Origin: Actinomyces sp. AC-20-1
Lineage (GTDB): Bacteria; Actinomycetota; Actinomycetes; Actinomycetales; Actinomycetaceae
Direction of reading: 5' to 3'
NCBI RefSeq assembly: GCF_023369555.1
Contig: NZ_JACJVC010000005.1
Location: 97,223 to 161,222 of the forward strand
DNA length: 64,000 nt
The position numbers were made by a program, and so were the translations under genes. Below, one piece after another: positions 55,901 through 64,000 of this stretch. A model generated the notes under the pieces. The model had not been told where the DNA came from. It made no database searches and saw nothing but the letters and a program-made list of their open reading frames with translations. Within the stretch, counting starts at the first letter, position 1. Each line of letters opens with the position of its first letter.

Positions 55901-58747
55901 ATGGCCAGCCCCTTCCTTCACCTGCGGCAGCGGGAGCCCCGGCTCCCACGCCTGGCAGGACCACGACCCGCAGCCTCGTGCGCGACCCGCGCCAGCGCCC
56001 CGGCCACCTCCCTCGCCGCCCTCCTGAGCCTCCTGGCCGTCCTCGCCCTGGCCCTCGCCGGCGCCGTCCCGGCCCTGGCCCCGCAGGCCGCCGCCGTGCA
56101 GCCCGACGAGCAGGAGCGGGTGAGCACCGGCCGGGTCAACCTCTTCCACCTCTTCGGCACCGACGCCGGGACCGGTGCCATCGGCCTGGGTATGACGGTC
56201 GACGACGACCTCGCCGACCCGGAGACGACCCTCGTGTCCGTCCCCGGCGCCGCCGCCCCCGTCACCGACCCGGCCCTCGTGGCCGCGGGCGCGACCTCCG
56301 GCTGGACCGTCGCCCCCGGCGGCCCCCTCGCCCTGGGCTGGGACGCCTCCTCCGTCGCCGCCGACCCCTACCTCTACGACGGCTCCAGCGTGCGCCTGGG
56401 CTGGACCGGGCCCGAGGGCGCGAAGGTCTTCCTCGCCCAGTACGACCCCACCGGCGAGACGGCCGACCTCAAGCCCCTGCTGCGCTCCGGCTCCCTGGAG
56501 CTGGCCCCCGGCGTCGGCCCCGACGACGAGGGCGTGAGTGGTAACGACGCCCTGGCGCTGGGGCGCCAGGGCGCAGGCCAGGCCGAGGCCGCCCCGATGG
56601 AGGGCGTCGCCACGTGGGTCTTCACCCAGCCCGGCACCTACACCCTCACCGCCACCGCGCTCTCCTCGCGCAGCACTGGGTCGGTCTACTCCAACCGGAC
56701 CGAGGCCGTGACCTACACGATCCAGGTCGGCGAGACCACCCCGCAGGCGGAGGAGCCCACCGCCCCGGCCACCGACCCCTCCACCGACGAGCCCGGTGAC
56801 GAGCCGGAGGACGAGCCCACGGCAGCGCCCACCACGGCGCCCGCGACCGACCCCGCCGTCGAGCCCACGACCCAGCCGAGCCCCCAGGCCCCGGCAACCC
56901 CGACCGCCCCGGCCACCACCGAGCCCGGCGCCACGCCGTCGGCCGGCCCGACGCCGGCCCCCGGCACCACGGGCACCACCTCCTGCGACCTCGTGGGCAG
57001 CACCGAGGGCTTCGCGACCGTCCTCGACCACGGCCACGTCGACATGTTCGACCTCACGAGCGACGCCTCCGGCACCCTGTCCCTCAAGCTCAAGGAGGAC
57101 GTCACCGGCCAGGGTGTCCTGCGCGAGCCCGGCAGCGTCCTGCTCAAGGTCAAGGAGCGTTACACGGTCCCCGCCACGAACGGCCAGCCCGCCCGTGAGG
57201 AGTCGACCTACACCCAGCTGCCCCAGGGCCTGCGTGACCAGATCCCGACCCTGCCCGAGGCCGGCTACGTCCTCGACGCCAACGGCGCCGACCAGGCCCA
57301 CGTCCTGTGGCCCGGCTGGGACACGCTCGCGGCCCGCCAGGGCGGGTACAACGCCGCGACCTTCCGGGTGAGCTACACCGGCCCGGAGAACGGGACCATC
57401 CACGCCTTCGCCGGCGGCAGCCTCCTCGGACTGGAGTCCGTGCTCTCCGACGGCGGCTACCGCCTCGACCCCTCCGGCTCCACCATCACCCAGCCGTACG
57501 CGGCCCACAAGCACGTGACCTGGGTCTTCTCCCACGCCGGGCGCTACGTCCTCACCGTCAAGGCGACGGCCACCAAGGCCGACGGCTCCGCCACCGCCCA
57601 GACGAGCGAGCACACCTACACCATCGACGTGGGCGAGCGCTCCAGCTGCGTGACCCCCTCCGCCCCGCAGAAGCCGGGCACCGACCAGCAGCCGGCTGCC
57701 CCCGCGGCCCCCAGCGGCTCGGGCGACGCCCCGGCGCCCTCCGGCCCCCAGGCGTCCTCCAACGTCATCGGCCAGGCCTCCTCCGTCCTCGGCACGTCCT
57801 CCGGCCGCGCGGGTGGTGCGGGTGCCTCCGGCGCCGCCTCCTCCGGTCAGTGCGTCGCCACGACGATCACCCGCGAGGCCACCGAGGAGGAGGCCACTCG
57901 CCTCGCCGGCGGCTCCGCCTCCGCGGGCGGCTCCGGCGCCACCGCCAACAGCGCGACGACGACCCTCACCTTCCAGGTGGGTCCCGGCGCCACCGGCAAC
58001 GCCACCGAGGGCCACTTCGACCTCGGCCCCGCCATCGAGGACGGCACCCTCGTCGCCCGTGTCAAGGACGACCGCAACCAGCCCGCGAGCTGGGTCTCGC
58101 CCGAGTCCCTCACCTTCGCCCTGGGCGACGGGGCCGCGATCAAGGCCCCCGCGGCCCTGTCCTTCGTCGCCAACGAGGGCCAGACCGTGTGGATGATCCC
58201 CTCCACCCAGATCGCCGGCGTGCCCTGGCTGGGCATGAACTCCCAGCGCGAGGAGGTCGTCAACGGCACCAAGGGCGGCGTCACCTTCAGCCTCGACGCC
58301 GTCAACGGCCCCGGCAAGGTCGCCGTCTTCAACGCCGGGTCCCTCGGCAGCGGCGTTGGCGAGCACGTCTTCGACGGCGCGGGCACCGCCTACCACCTGG
58401 CGGCCAACACCCACGCCCACCAGAACTGGGTGTTCACCGAGCCCGGCACGTACACGCTCACGCTCACCATGACCGTCACCCCCACGGGCGCGGACCTCAA
58501 GGGCTCCACCAGCGGCGCGGGCGGTGCCGGCGCCGCCGGGACCCTCTCCGTCACCGGGGAGAAGGGCCCCAACGGCCGCCCGATGGTCAAGGAGGTCGTC
58601 GGCCGCACACCCGACGGCAAGCCCTGCGACCTCAGCCTGGCCCGCACCGGCGCCGACTCGGGCGACAGCCTGGTCGCCTCCGCCGTGCTCGTCCTGGCCG
58701 GCCTCGTCCTCGTGGCCGCCCGCCGCCGTCAGGCCGTGAGCGCGTGA
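55901..58747 (+). CDS. Cell-wall-anchored choice-of-anchor M protein (zinc-transporter-associated)
   Basis: A 948-residue surface protein. A basic N-terminus and hydrophobic stretch (SLAALLSLLAVLALALAGAVPALAPQAAAV) act as signal peptide. Three anchored-repeat domains follow; each has a variant of HxDxF/L...W and ends in HxHxxWxFxxPGxYTLT-like strands (for example HKHVTWVFSHAGRYVLTV and HQNWVFTEPGTYTLTL). Thr/Pro/Ala-rich linkers separate them. The C-terminus has LARTG, an LPxTG-like sortase signal, then a membrane segment and RRR. The His-rich repeats suggest zinc capture at the cell wall. First gene of a five-gene operon; its stop overlaps the next start (GTGA). Confidence 0.88.
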   Translation: MASPFLHLRQREPRLPRLAGPRPAASCATRASAPATSLAALLSLLAVLALALAGAVPALAPQAAAVQPDEQERVSTGRVNLFHLFGTDAGTGAIGLGMTVDDDLADPETTLVSVPGAAAPVTDPALVAAGATSGWTVAPGGPLALGWDASSVAADPYLYDGSSVRLGWTGPEGAKVFLAQYDPTGETADLKPLLRSGSLELAPGVGPDDEGVSGNDALALGRQGAGQAEAAPMEGVATWVFTQPGTYTLTATALSSRSTGSVYSNRTEAVTYTIQVGETTPQAEEPTAPATDPSTDEPGDEPEDEPTAAPTTAPATDPAVEPTTQPSPQAPATPTAPATTEPGATPSAGPTPAPGTTGTTSCDLVGSTEGFATVLDHGHVDMFDLTSDASGTLSLKLKEDVTGQGVLREPGSVLLKVKERYTVPATNGQPAREESTYTQLPQGLRDQIPTLPEAGYVLDANGADQAHVLWPGWDTLAARQGGYNAATFRVSYTGPENGTIHAFAGGSLLGLESVLSDGGYRLDPSGSTITQPYAAHKHVTWVFSHAGRYVLTVKATATKADGSATAQTSEHTYTIDVGERSSCVTPSAPQKPGTDQQPAAPAAPSGSGDAPAPSGPQASSNVIGQASSVLGTSSGRAGGAGASGAASSGQCVATTITREATEEEATRLAGGSASAGGSGATANSATTTLTFQVGPGATGNATEGHFDLGPAIEDGTLVARVKDDRNQPASWVSPESLTFALGDGAAIKAPAALSFVANEGQTVWMIPSTQIAGVPWLGMNSQREEVVNGTKGGVTFSLDAVNGPGKVAVFNAGSLGSGVGEHVFDGAGTAYHLAANTHAHQNWVFTEPGTYTLTLTMTVTPTGADLKGSTSGAGGAGAAGTLSVTGEKGPNGRPMVKEVVGRTPDGKPCDLSLARTGADSGDSLVASAVLVLAGLVLVAARRRQAVSA

Positions 58748-60447
58748 GACGCCCACCCCGGCACGGCCTCACCCGCAGGGCGGTGACCACGGGGCTCCTC
58801 GCGAGCACCCTGGTCACCGCCCTGGCGGGCGGCTGCGCCCTGCCCGCCAGCAGCCTGGGCCGCACCGACCCCGCCCGGGACGGCGTCCTCAACGTCGTGG
58901 CCACCACCGGCATCCTCGCCGACCTGGCCCGCAACGTCGCCGGGGACCGCGCCCACGTCACCCAGATGGTGCCCGACGGCGCCGACCCCCACTCCTGGGA
59001 GCCCTCGCTGCGCTCCGTGCGCGACGTCGCCTACGCCGACCTCGCGCTGTCGAACTACCTCCTCCTGGAGGAGCACGCCCTCATCCGCACCCTCGACTCC
59101 AACCTGCCGGCCACGGCCATGAGCGTGTCCGTCGCGGAGGAGGCCGCCAAGAACGGGGCCACTATCCTGCCGCTCGTCGAGGACCGCTCCCTGGACACCG
59201 TCTGGCTGGGTATGAGGGTGCTCGGCGACGGCGCCTCCCACGGCGCCAACCGCTCCTCCACCGTGGACCTCATCCTCACCGCCGCCGAGGGCCCCGGCCA
59301 GGCCAGCGCCTACCTCGTCACCTCCTTCGGCGCCCCGGAGGTCGGCTTCACCACCTCCGACGGCGTGAGCGCCGACTCCGACACCTCCGTCCTGCCGGCC
59401 GACGCCCACCAGCACATGTCCTGGGCCTTCACCAAGCCCGGCATCTACCGCCTCACCTTCAGGGCCGTGCTCCACCCCGACGGCGCCCGCAGCACAGACG
59501 GCACAGACGGGACTGCGCCCGTCGAGCTCGGCTCCGCCACCGCCGTCTTCGCCGTCGGCGTCTCCGGCGCCGAGGTCGCCGCCGCCGAGGGGCGCAGCCT
59601 CCTGGGCGCCGGGCACGCCGACCTCACCGCCAACCTGTCCGCGCAGCCCGCCGGGGGCGGGGCCGGCGGCGTGGCCCTCGCCGTCGACACCGCCTCCCTG
59701 CCCGAGGACCTCGCCCCCCGGGCCCAGGACGCGGGCGGCCTCGCGGCCGCCATGAGCGTCGTCAGCCTCGATGACGTCGTCCTCGAGGTCCCGCCGCGCA
59801 CCCTCACCCAGGTGCCCGGCAGCAGCGGCTACCGCTTCGTCGGCGAGCCCGGCTCGGACGCCTACGTCCTGCCCCAGGCGGTGCTCGGCAAGCACGTCCA
59901 CGGCGACATCGACCCTCACCTGTGGCACGATGTCCACAACGCCGCCGCCTACGTGCGCGTCATCGAGGACTCCCTCATCGCCGTCGACCCCGACGGTGCC
60001 GGTACCTACCGGGCCAACGCCTCCGCCTACCTCGCCCGCCTCGAGGAGCTCGACGAGCAGGTGTCCGCCACCCTGGGCACCATCCCCGAGGACCGGCGCC
60101 ACCTCGTGACCACCCACGACGCCTACGGCTACCTCGCCAACGCCTACGGGCTGAGCGTGTCCGGCTTCATCGCCCCCAACCCGGGGGTCGAGCCCAGCGT
60201 CGCCGACCGCGTGCGCCTGGCCGCCACCCTGCGCGACCTCGGCATCCCCGCCGTCTTCCTCGAGCCGAACCTCGCCCGCACCCGCTCGGTGCTGCGCACG
60301 GTCGCCCAGGAGGCCGGGGTGGCCGTCTGCCCCCTGTACGGCGACACCCTAGACGAGGCCGCCCCCACCTACATCGACATGATGCGGTTCAACGCCGACT
60401 CCCTCGCCCAGTGCCTGGGCGGCACCCCCTCCAAGGAGAGACCATGA
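58744..60447 (+). CDS. Anchored-repeat-type zinc ABC transporter substrate-binding protein (ZnuA-like with inserted repeat)
   Basis: A 567-residue lipoprotein starting at GTG 58744 inside the previous stop. An RR-containing signal peptide ends at ALAGGC (lipobox Cys). The ZnuA/TroA fold is split. The N-lobe contains ATTGILADLARNVAGDRAHV and DPHSWEPS. The C-lobe has DPHLWHDVHNA, HDAYGYLANAYG, FLEPNLARTRS and GDTLDEAAPTYIDMM. Together these supply the His, His, Glu and Asp ligands. Between them (roughly residues 140-390) sits a choice-of-anchor M repeat with HQHMSWAFTKPGIYRLTF, the same type as in the surface proteins. This insertion defines the anchored-repeat transporter class. Confidence 0.88.
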   Translation: MRRPPRHGLTRRAVTTGLLASTLVTALAGGCALPASSLGRTDPARDGVLNVVATTGILADLARNVAGDRAHVTQMVPDGADPHSWEPSLRSVRDVAYADLALSNYLLLEEHALIRTLDSNLPATAMSVSVAEEAAKNGATILPLVEDRSLDTVWLGMRVLGDGASHGANRSSTVDLILTAAEGPGQASAYLVTSFGAPEVGFTTSDGVSADSDTSVLPADAHQHMSWAFTKPGIYRLTFRAVLHPDGARSTDGTDGTAPVELGSATAVFAVGVSGAEVAAAEGRSLLGAGHADLTANLSAQPAGGGAGGVALAVDTASLPEDLAPRAQDAGGLAAAMSVVSLDDVVLEVPPRTLTQVPGSSGYRFVGEPGSDAYVLPQAVLGKHVHGDIDPHLWHDVHNAAAYVRVIEDSLIAVDPDGAGTYRANASAYLARLEELDEQVSATLGTIPEDRRHLVTTHDAYGYLANAYGLSVSGFIAPNPGVEPSVADRVRLAATLRDLGIPAVFLEPNLARTRSVLRTVAQEAGVAVCPLYGDTLDEAAPTYIDMMRFNADSLAQCLGGTPSKERP

Positions 60448-61628
60448 CCCACCTCCCGCACGCCCGGCGCGCCGCCCACCTGGCGGCCGGCGCCCTGCTC
60501 GCCCTGGGCCTGGCGGCGCCCGCGCTCCCTGTGCCCGTGCTCACCGCCCCCGCCCTCGCGGCGCCGGCCACGACCAGCCAGGGGCCGGCGACCACGGCCC
60601 TGGGCGCCGCGCGCCCGGCCACCACCACCTCGACCGCGGAGGCCCAGGACCCCGACCTGCAGCAGACCGTCACCTCCGGGGAGTCCATCGGCCAGGGGGC
60701 CGCCGTCATCGACGTCGGCCACGTCGACCTCGGCCCCCGCTACGCCGACGGCCAGTGGCGGGTCATGATGCGCGACGACTCCGGCCCCTCGCCCGTGTGG
60801 CGCGACCCCGGCGAGGTCGTCCTGCGCGTGCGCGACACCGCCCTGCTGCCCGCCCCCACCGACGAGGCCTACGCCTTCATGGGGGCCGAGGAGGGCCAGC
60901 AGTGGTACGTCATCCCCCAGACCCAGGCCGCCGACGTCGTGTGGCTGGGCTGGAACACCCAGGACCCCGGCGTCGTCTCCGCCGTCGACCGCGGCGTCAC
61001 CATGACGATCGGCCCCGTCGAGGGCCCGGGCCGCTCCTGGATGTTCACCCAGTCCGGCACCTTCGGCGAGCCCCTGCTGCTCGTCGACGGCCAGAAGCAC
61101 GAGCCGCAGGACGTGTGGGTGGACGCCAACACGCACGTGCACGCCAACTGGGTGTTCACCGAGCCCGGCGTGTACACGGCCAGGCTGTCCTTCAGCGCCA
61201 CCACCCCCGAGGGCACCGAGCTGACCGGCTCGACCCTCCTGCGCTTCGCCGTCGGCGACGCCACGAGCACCGACGAGGCCCTGGCCGCCCCGGCCCCCGA
61301 CGCCGAGGGCGCCGCGCAGGACGGCACTGCCGGCAGTGCTGACAGTGCCGACGGCGCCGCGCAGGCCGACAGCGCAGGCAGTGCTGACAGTGCCGACGCT
61401 CCCGCCGAGGCCGGCACCCGCCGCACCGGCCTGAGCACCGGCGCGCTGTGGCTGGGCGTCGCCCTCGCCGCCGTCGGGGCGCTCGGCGCGCTGCTGGCCC
61501 GCCGCAGCCGCGCCGTCGCCCGCGAGCAGCACGAGGCCCGTCAGTGGGCCGACGCCCAGGACTCCCTCAGCCCGGAGACGGACGCCGAGCCGCAGACCGA
61601 GGAGGCACCGCGTGACGGGGACGAGTGA
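60444..61628 (+). CDS. Second membrane-anchored choice-of-anchor M protein
   Basis: A 394-residue protein with a signal peptide (AAHLAAGALLALGLAAPALPVP), one anchored-repeat domain (VIDVGHVDLGPRYADGQW to VHANWVFTEPGVYTARL), an Ala/Asp/Ser-rich spacer and a C-terminal membrane helix flanked by RRTGLSTG and RRSRAVAR. There is no clear LPxTG, so it is probably membrane- rather than wall-anchored. The start overlaps the previous stop by 4 nt and its end overlaps the ATPase gene by 17 nt. It likely hands zinc from the wall protein to the lipoprotein (inference). Confidence 0.85.
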   Translation: MTHLPHARRAAHLAAGALLALGLAAPALPVPVLTAPALAAPATTSQGPATTALGAARPATTTSTAEAQDPDLQQTVTSGESIGQGAAVIDVGHVDLGPRYADGQWRVMMRDDSGPSPVWRDPGEVVLRVRDTALLPAPTDEAYAFMGAEEGQQWYVIPQTQAADVVWLGWNTQDPGVVSAVDRGVTMTIGPVEGPGRSWMFTQSGTFGEPLLLVDGQKHEPQDVWVDANTHVHANWVFTEPGVYTARLSFSATTPEGTELTGSTLLRFAVGDATSTDEALAAPAPDAEGAAQDGTAGSADSADGAAQADSAGSADSADAPAEAGTRRTGLSTGALWLGVALAAVGALGALLARRSRAVAREQHEARQWADAQDSLSPETDAEPQTEEAPRDGDE

Positions 61629-62361
61629 GGCGCGGCTGCCGCTGGAGGTCAGCGGCCTGGCCGTCGACCTCGGAGGCCGGACGGTCCTGAGGGACGTCGA
61701 CCTGCAGGTGCGCCCCGGCGAGCTCGTCGGCCTCATCGGGCCCAACGGGGCCGGCAAGACGACCCTCCTGCGCGCCGTCCTGGGCCTGACCCCACGGCGC
61801 GCGGGCACCGTCACGACGGCGGACCCCGCCCCCCGCGTCGGCTACGTCCCCCAGCGCCACGAGTTCGCCTGGGAGTTCCCCCTCACCGTCCGCGAGGCCG
61901 TCATGAGCGCCCTCACCCTGCGCCTGGGGCTCATCAGCCGCCCCCGCCTGGAGCACCAGCGCGCCGTGGAGAGCGCGCTCGGACGGGTGCGCATGCGCGG
62001 CCTGGCGGACCGTCCCGTCGGCGAGCTCTCCGGCGGCCAGCGCCAGCGCGTCCTCGTCGCCCGCGCCCTGGCCCTGAGCCCGAGGCTCCTGCTCCTGGAC
62101 GAGCCCTTCACCGGCCTCGACATGCCCACCCAGGAGATGCTCGGGGACCTGTTCCGCGACCTCGCCGACGAGGGCTGCGCCGTCCTCATGACCACCCACG
62201 ACCTCGTCGCGGCACGCGCCCAGTGCGACCGCCTCTACCTCGTCGCCGGGACCGTCATCGCCTCCGGCGCCCCCGAGAACCTGTCCAGCCCCGAGCCCTG
62301 GGTGCGGACCTTCCGCCTGCGCGAGGACAACCCGCTGCTGGCGGCCCTGGGGGTGGCCTGA
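61612..62361 (+). CDS. Zinc-type ABC transporter ATP-binding protein
   Basis: A 249-residue ATPase: Walker A GPNGAGKTT, Q-loop in VPQRHEFAWEFP, signature LSGGQRQRVLVARA, Walker B LLLLDEPFTGLD and H-loop MTTHDL. It starts at GTG 61612, inside the end of the preceding gene, and its stop shares one base with the next ATG. It powers import of zinc (or manganese) with the permease downstream. Confidence 0.92.
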   Translation: MTGTSEARLPLEVSGLAVDLGGRTVLRDVDLQVRPGELVGLIGPNGAGKTTLLRAVLGLTPRRAGTVTTADPAPRVGYVPQRHEFAWEFPLTVREAVMSALTLRLGLISRPRLEHQRAVESALGRVRMRGLADRPVGELSGGQRQRVLVARALALSPRLLLLDEPFTGLDMPTQEMLGDLFRDLADEGCAVLMTTHDLVAARAQCDRLYLVAGTVIASGAPENLSSPEPWVRTFRLREDNPLLAALGVA

Positions 62362-63245
62362 TGCTCACGCCCCTCGACTTCCTCATGGACCTGTTCAACC
62401 CGGTCCTCGCCTTCCTGCCCCGGGCGCTGCTCATGGCGGTCGTGTGCGCCCTCGTGTGCGGGCTCGTCGGCGTCCACGTCGTCCTGCGCGGCATGGCCTT
62501 CATCGGCGACGCCGTCGCCCACTCCGTGTTCCCCGGGCTCGCCGTCGCCTTCCTCCTGTCCGGATCCCTCGTGCTCGGCGGGGCCGTGGCGGGCGTGACG
62601 ACGGCAGTGCTCGTCGCCCTGCTGAGCCAGAGCAGGAGGCTCAAGGAGGACTCCGTCATCGGGGTCCTGTTCGTCGGGGCCTTCGCCCTCGGCGTCGTCA
62701 TCATCTCGCGTGCCCCCGGCTACGCCGGCAGCCTCCAGGACTTCCTCTTCGGCTCCATCACCGGTGTGCCCGCCTCGGACGTGCCCGTCGTCCTGGCCGG
62801 GGGAGGGCTCGTCGTCGGCCTCGTCCTGCTCCTGCACCGCCCGCTCACCGCCGTCAGCCTCGACCGGGAGACCGCCCGGGCCGCCGGGGTGCCCGTGCTC
62901 CTGCTCGACGTCGCCCTCTACACGGCCGTGTCCCTCGCCGTCGTCATCTCCGTGCAGACCATCGGCAACGTCCTTGTCCTCGCGCTGCTCGTGACGCCCG
63001 CGGCCACCGCCCGCCTGCTCACCGACCGGCTCACGACGATGCTGTGGCTCGCCCCGCTCATCGGGGCCCTGGGGGGCGTCGTCGGCCTCTACCTGTCCTG
63101 GGCCGTGGACGTGCCCACGGGGGCGACGATCGTCCTGCTGCTCACCGCGGCCTTCGCCCTGGCCTGGCTGGCCGCCCCGCGTCACGGCGCGCTCGCGCGG
63201 TGGGTATCGAGCCGCCGCCGCGCCGCCGCCAGCGCACGGGCGTAA
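62361..63245 (+). CDS. Zinc-type ABC transporter permease (ZnuB-like)
   Basis: A 294-residue integral membrane protein of the ABC-3 family with about eight helices. Typical landmarks: GVHVVLRGMAFIGDAVAHSVFPGLA, GVIISRA near the centre and QTIGNVLVLALLVTPAATARLLT in the cytoplasmic coupling region. Coupled by a 1-nt overlap to the ATPase. Last gene of the operon; its end overlaps the convergent SprT-like gene by 64 bp. Confidence 0.92.
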   Translation: MLTPLDFLMDLFNPVLAFLPRALLMAVVCALVCGLVGVHVVLRGMAFIGDAVAHSVFPGLAVAFLLSGSLVLGGAVAGVTTAVLVALLSQSRRLKEDSVIGVLFVGAFALGVVIISRAPGYAGSLQDFLFGSITGVPASDVPVVLAGGGLVVGLVLLLHRPLTAVSLDRETARAAGVPVLLLDVALYTAVSLAVVISVQTIGNVLVLALLVTPAATARLLTDRLTTMLWLAPLIGALGGVVGLYLSWAVDVPTGATIVLLLTAAFALAWLAAPRHGALARWVSSRRRAAASARA

Positions 63246-63721
63246 CGCGGCCCGATCTCCTGCTCCGTGACGCTGCGCCCGTCGTAGGTCCAGCTCAGCA
63301 GGTTGTCGAGGCTGAAGGAGCGGCCGCAGGCCGCGCAGGCCAGCGGGACGGAGGGACGGCGCAGGCGCGCCACCGTGTGGCCCGCCGGGCAGGTGCCGCG
63401 CCAGCGTCCCTCGACCTGCGGCGCCCCACGGGGCACGAGGCGGCGGCCGCTCGCGCCCAGGCGCTGGGCCTCCGCCCGCCACACGGCGTCGTGCCCGTGG
63501 CGGGCGCCCACACGCGCGTGGGCGATCTCGTGCAGGACGGTCTCACGGACCTCGGTCTCGTCGTACAGGCCCATGAGAGCGCGCGAGAGCGTGATGCGGT
63601 GGCGGGCGTGGTCCGTCAGGCCGGCGCGCCTGCGCGCCCGGTCGAGCTCGAGCCCCCAGTCGCCGACCCCGTGCTCCTGCATGAGGGCGCGCGCGAGGGC
63701 GAGCACGGCGGGGATCTCCAT
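63182..63721 (-). CDS. SprT-like zinc metallopeptidase-domain protein
   Basis: A 179-residue SprT/SprT-like protein. The metal-binding HEIAH is at residues 64-68 and a C-terminal zinc-ribbon-like pair (TCPAGH...CAACG) follows. Eukaryotic SPRTN relatives repair DNA-protein cross-links; bacterial roles are unclear. ATG 63721 is the Met before MEIPAVLALARA; the longer frame to 63898 has no support. The 3' end overlaps the permease gene tail to tail by 64 bp. Confidence 0.85.
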   Translation of the reverse strand: MEIPAVLALARALMQEHGVGDWGLELDRARRRAGLTDHARHRITLSRALMGLYDETEVRETVLHEIAHARVGARHGHDAVWRAEAQRLGASGRRLVPRGAPQVEGRWRGTCPAGHTVARLRRPSVPLACAACGRSFSLDNLLSWTYDGRSVTEQEIGPRYARALAAARRRLDTHRASAP

Positions 63722-63769
63722 GGCCCGAGGGTAGCGAGCGGCATGCCGGACCCCCTCCGGTGTGGCAGC

Positions 63770-64000
63770 ATGTCCACGATGAGCGACCAGCAGGACCCCA
63801 GGCCCACTGCCGCGCAGCCCGACGGCGCCGGCCGTCACCGGGCCACGCCCCCGACGGCGCCGGCCACCAGGGCCTCGCGTGCCGCCTCCGGCCGCCACCG
63901 TGCCACCGAGCCGGTGGCCCCCGCCGAGCAGGCCCCTCCGACGGCACCGGCCGCCCGGGCCGCAGGCCCCACCGAGCAGGCGAGCCCCGCACCCCGCACC
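63770..64000 (+). CDS. Start of an Ala/Pro-rich protein (3' truncated by window)
   Basis: An open frame from ATG 63770 (or 63779) runs to the window end without a stop. It is low-complexity, Ala/Pro/Thr/Arg-rich (MSDQQDPRPTAAQPDG and repeated ATPPTAPATR-like phrases), resembling the disordered N-terminal tail of an actinobacterial membrane or secreted protein. Not identifiable from this part; it is divergent from the SprT-like gene, which supports a real start. Confidence 0.5.
   Translation, partial: MSTMSDQQDPRPTAAQPDGAGRHRATPPTAPATRASRAASGRHRATEPVAPAEQAPPTAPAARAAGPTEQASPAPRT

Noticed and set aside
1..64000. tRNA, rRNA or riboswitch genes
   Set aside because: I found no cloverleaf, rRNA-like block or known riboswitch core by eye; a covariance-model scan would be decisive.

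Overview
The window is a strongly GC-rich actinobacterial chromosome segment. Third codon positions are almost all G or C, starts are often GTG, and genes commonly overlap by ATGA or GTGA. The LPxTG-like anchored surface proteins tied to a zinc-type ABC transporter, together with the regulator and transporter types, suggest Actinomycetaceae (Actinomyces or a relative, perhaps gut- or rumen-associated). That placement is inference. No rRNA, tRNA, prophage, insertion sequence or CRISPR array was seen.

Most of 1-54,544 is devoted to plant glycosides. Glycosidases lie at 3-4,837 (GH78 rhamnosidase end, GH43, GH3) and 28,130-36,106 (GH3, esterase, GH43, GH106-like), plus a DUF5597-type glycosidase at 19,154. 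Two GPH-family sugar symporters sit beside two ROK regulators (22,002-27,944). The distinctive content is an expanded C-glycoside deglycosylation (Dgp/Car-type) toolkit: five TIM-barrel DgpC-like subunits, each paired with a DUF6379 DgpB-like subunit (15,870-19,042 and 39,586-43,997). A DgpA-like Gfo/Idh/MocA oxidoreductase heads the second cluster, and a GMC oxidoreductase of the kind that makes 3-keto-glycosides follows it. A second Gfo/Idh/MocA enzyme, two stand-alone sugar isomerases and a ROK glucokinase could process the released sugar. Inferred logic: uptake, trimming by exoglycosidases, C3 oxidation, C-C (or C-O) bond cleavage by DgpBC pairs of differing specificity, then sugar salvage.

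Between these blocks are defence-like or mobile-like cassettes: a DUF4143 ATPase between 73-bp repeats, an MNT/HEPN pair between 233/252-bp repeats, and an RloA gene with a truncated RloB. Several intergenic repeat families stand out: a 19-bp-periodic head-to-head GGACAACCTG array (three copies), a 71-bp nested palindrome (four copies), a CTCCCATGTGC hairpin (two copies) and a GGGCTGT heptamer tandem repeat.

The right end (55,008-64,000) is housekeeping: a YbjQ-like protein, a five-gene anchored-repeat zinc transport operon behind a Zur-box-like site, a SprT-like protein and the start of an unknown gene. Three genes are frameshifted at short repeats (HEPN, the second GPH transporter, the esterase). 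This may be biology or sequencing error and needs raw-read checks.
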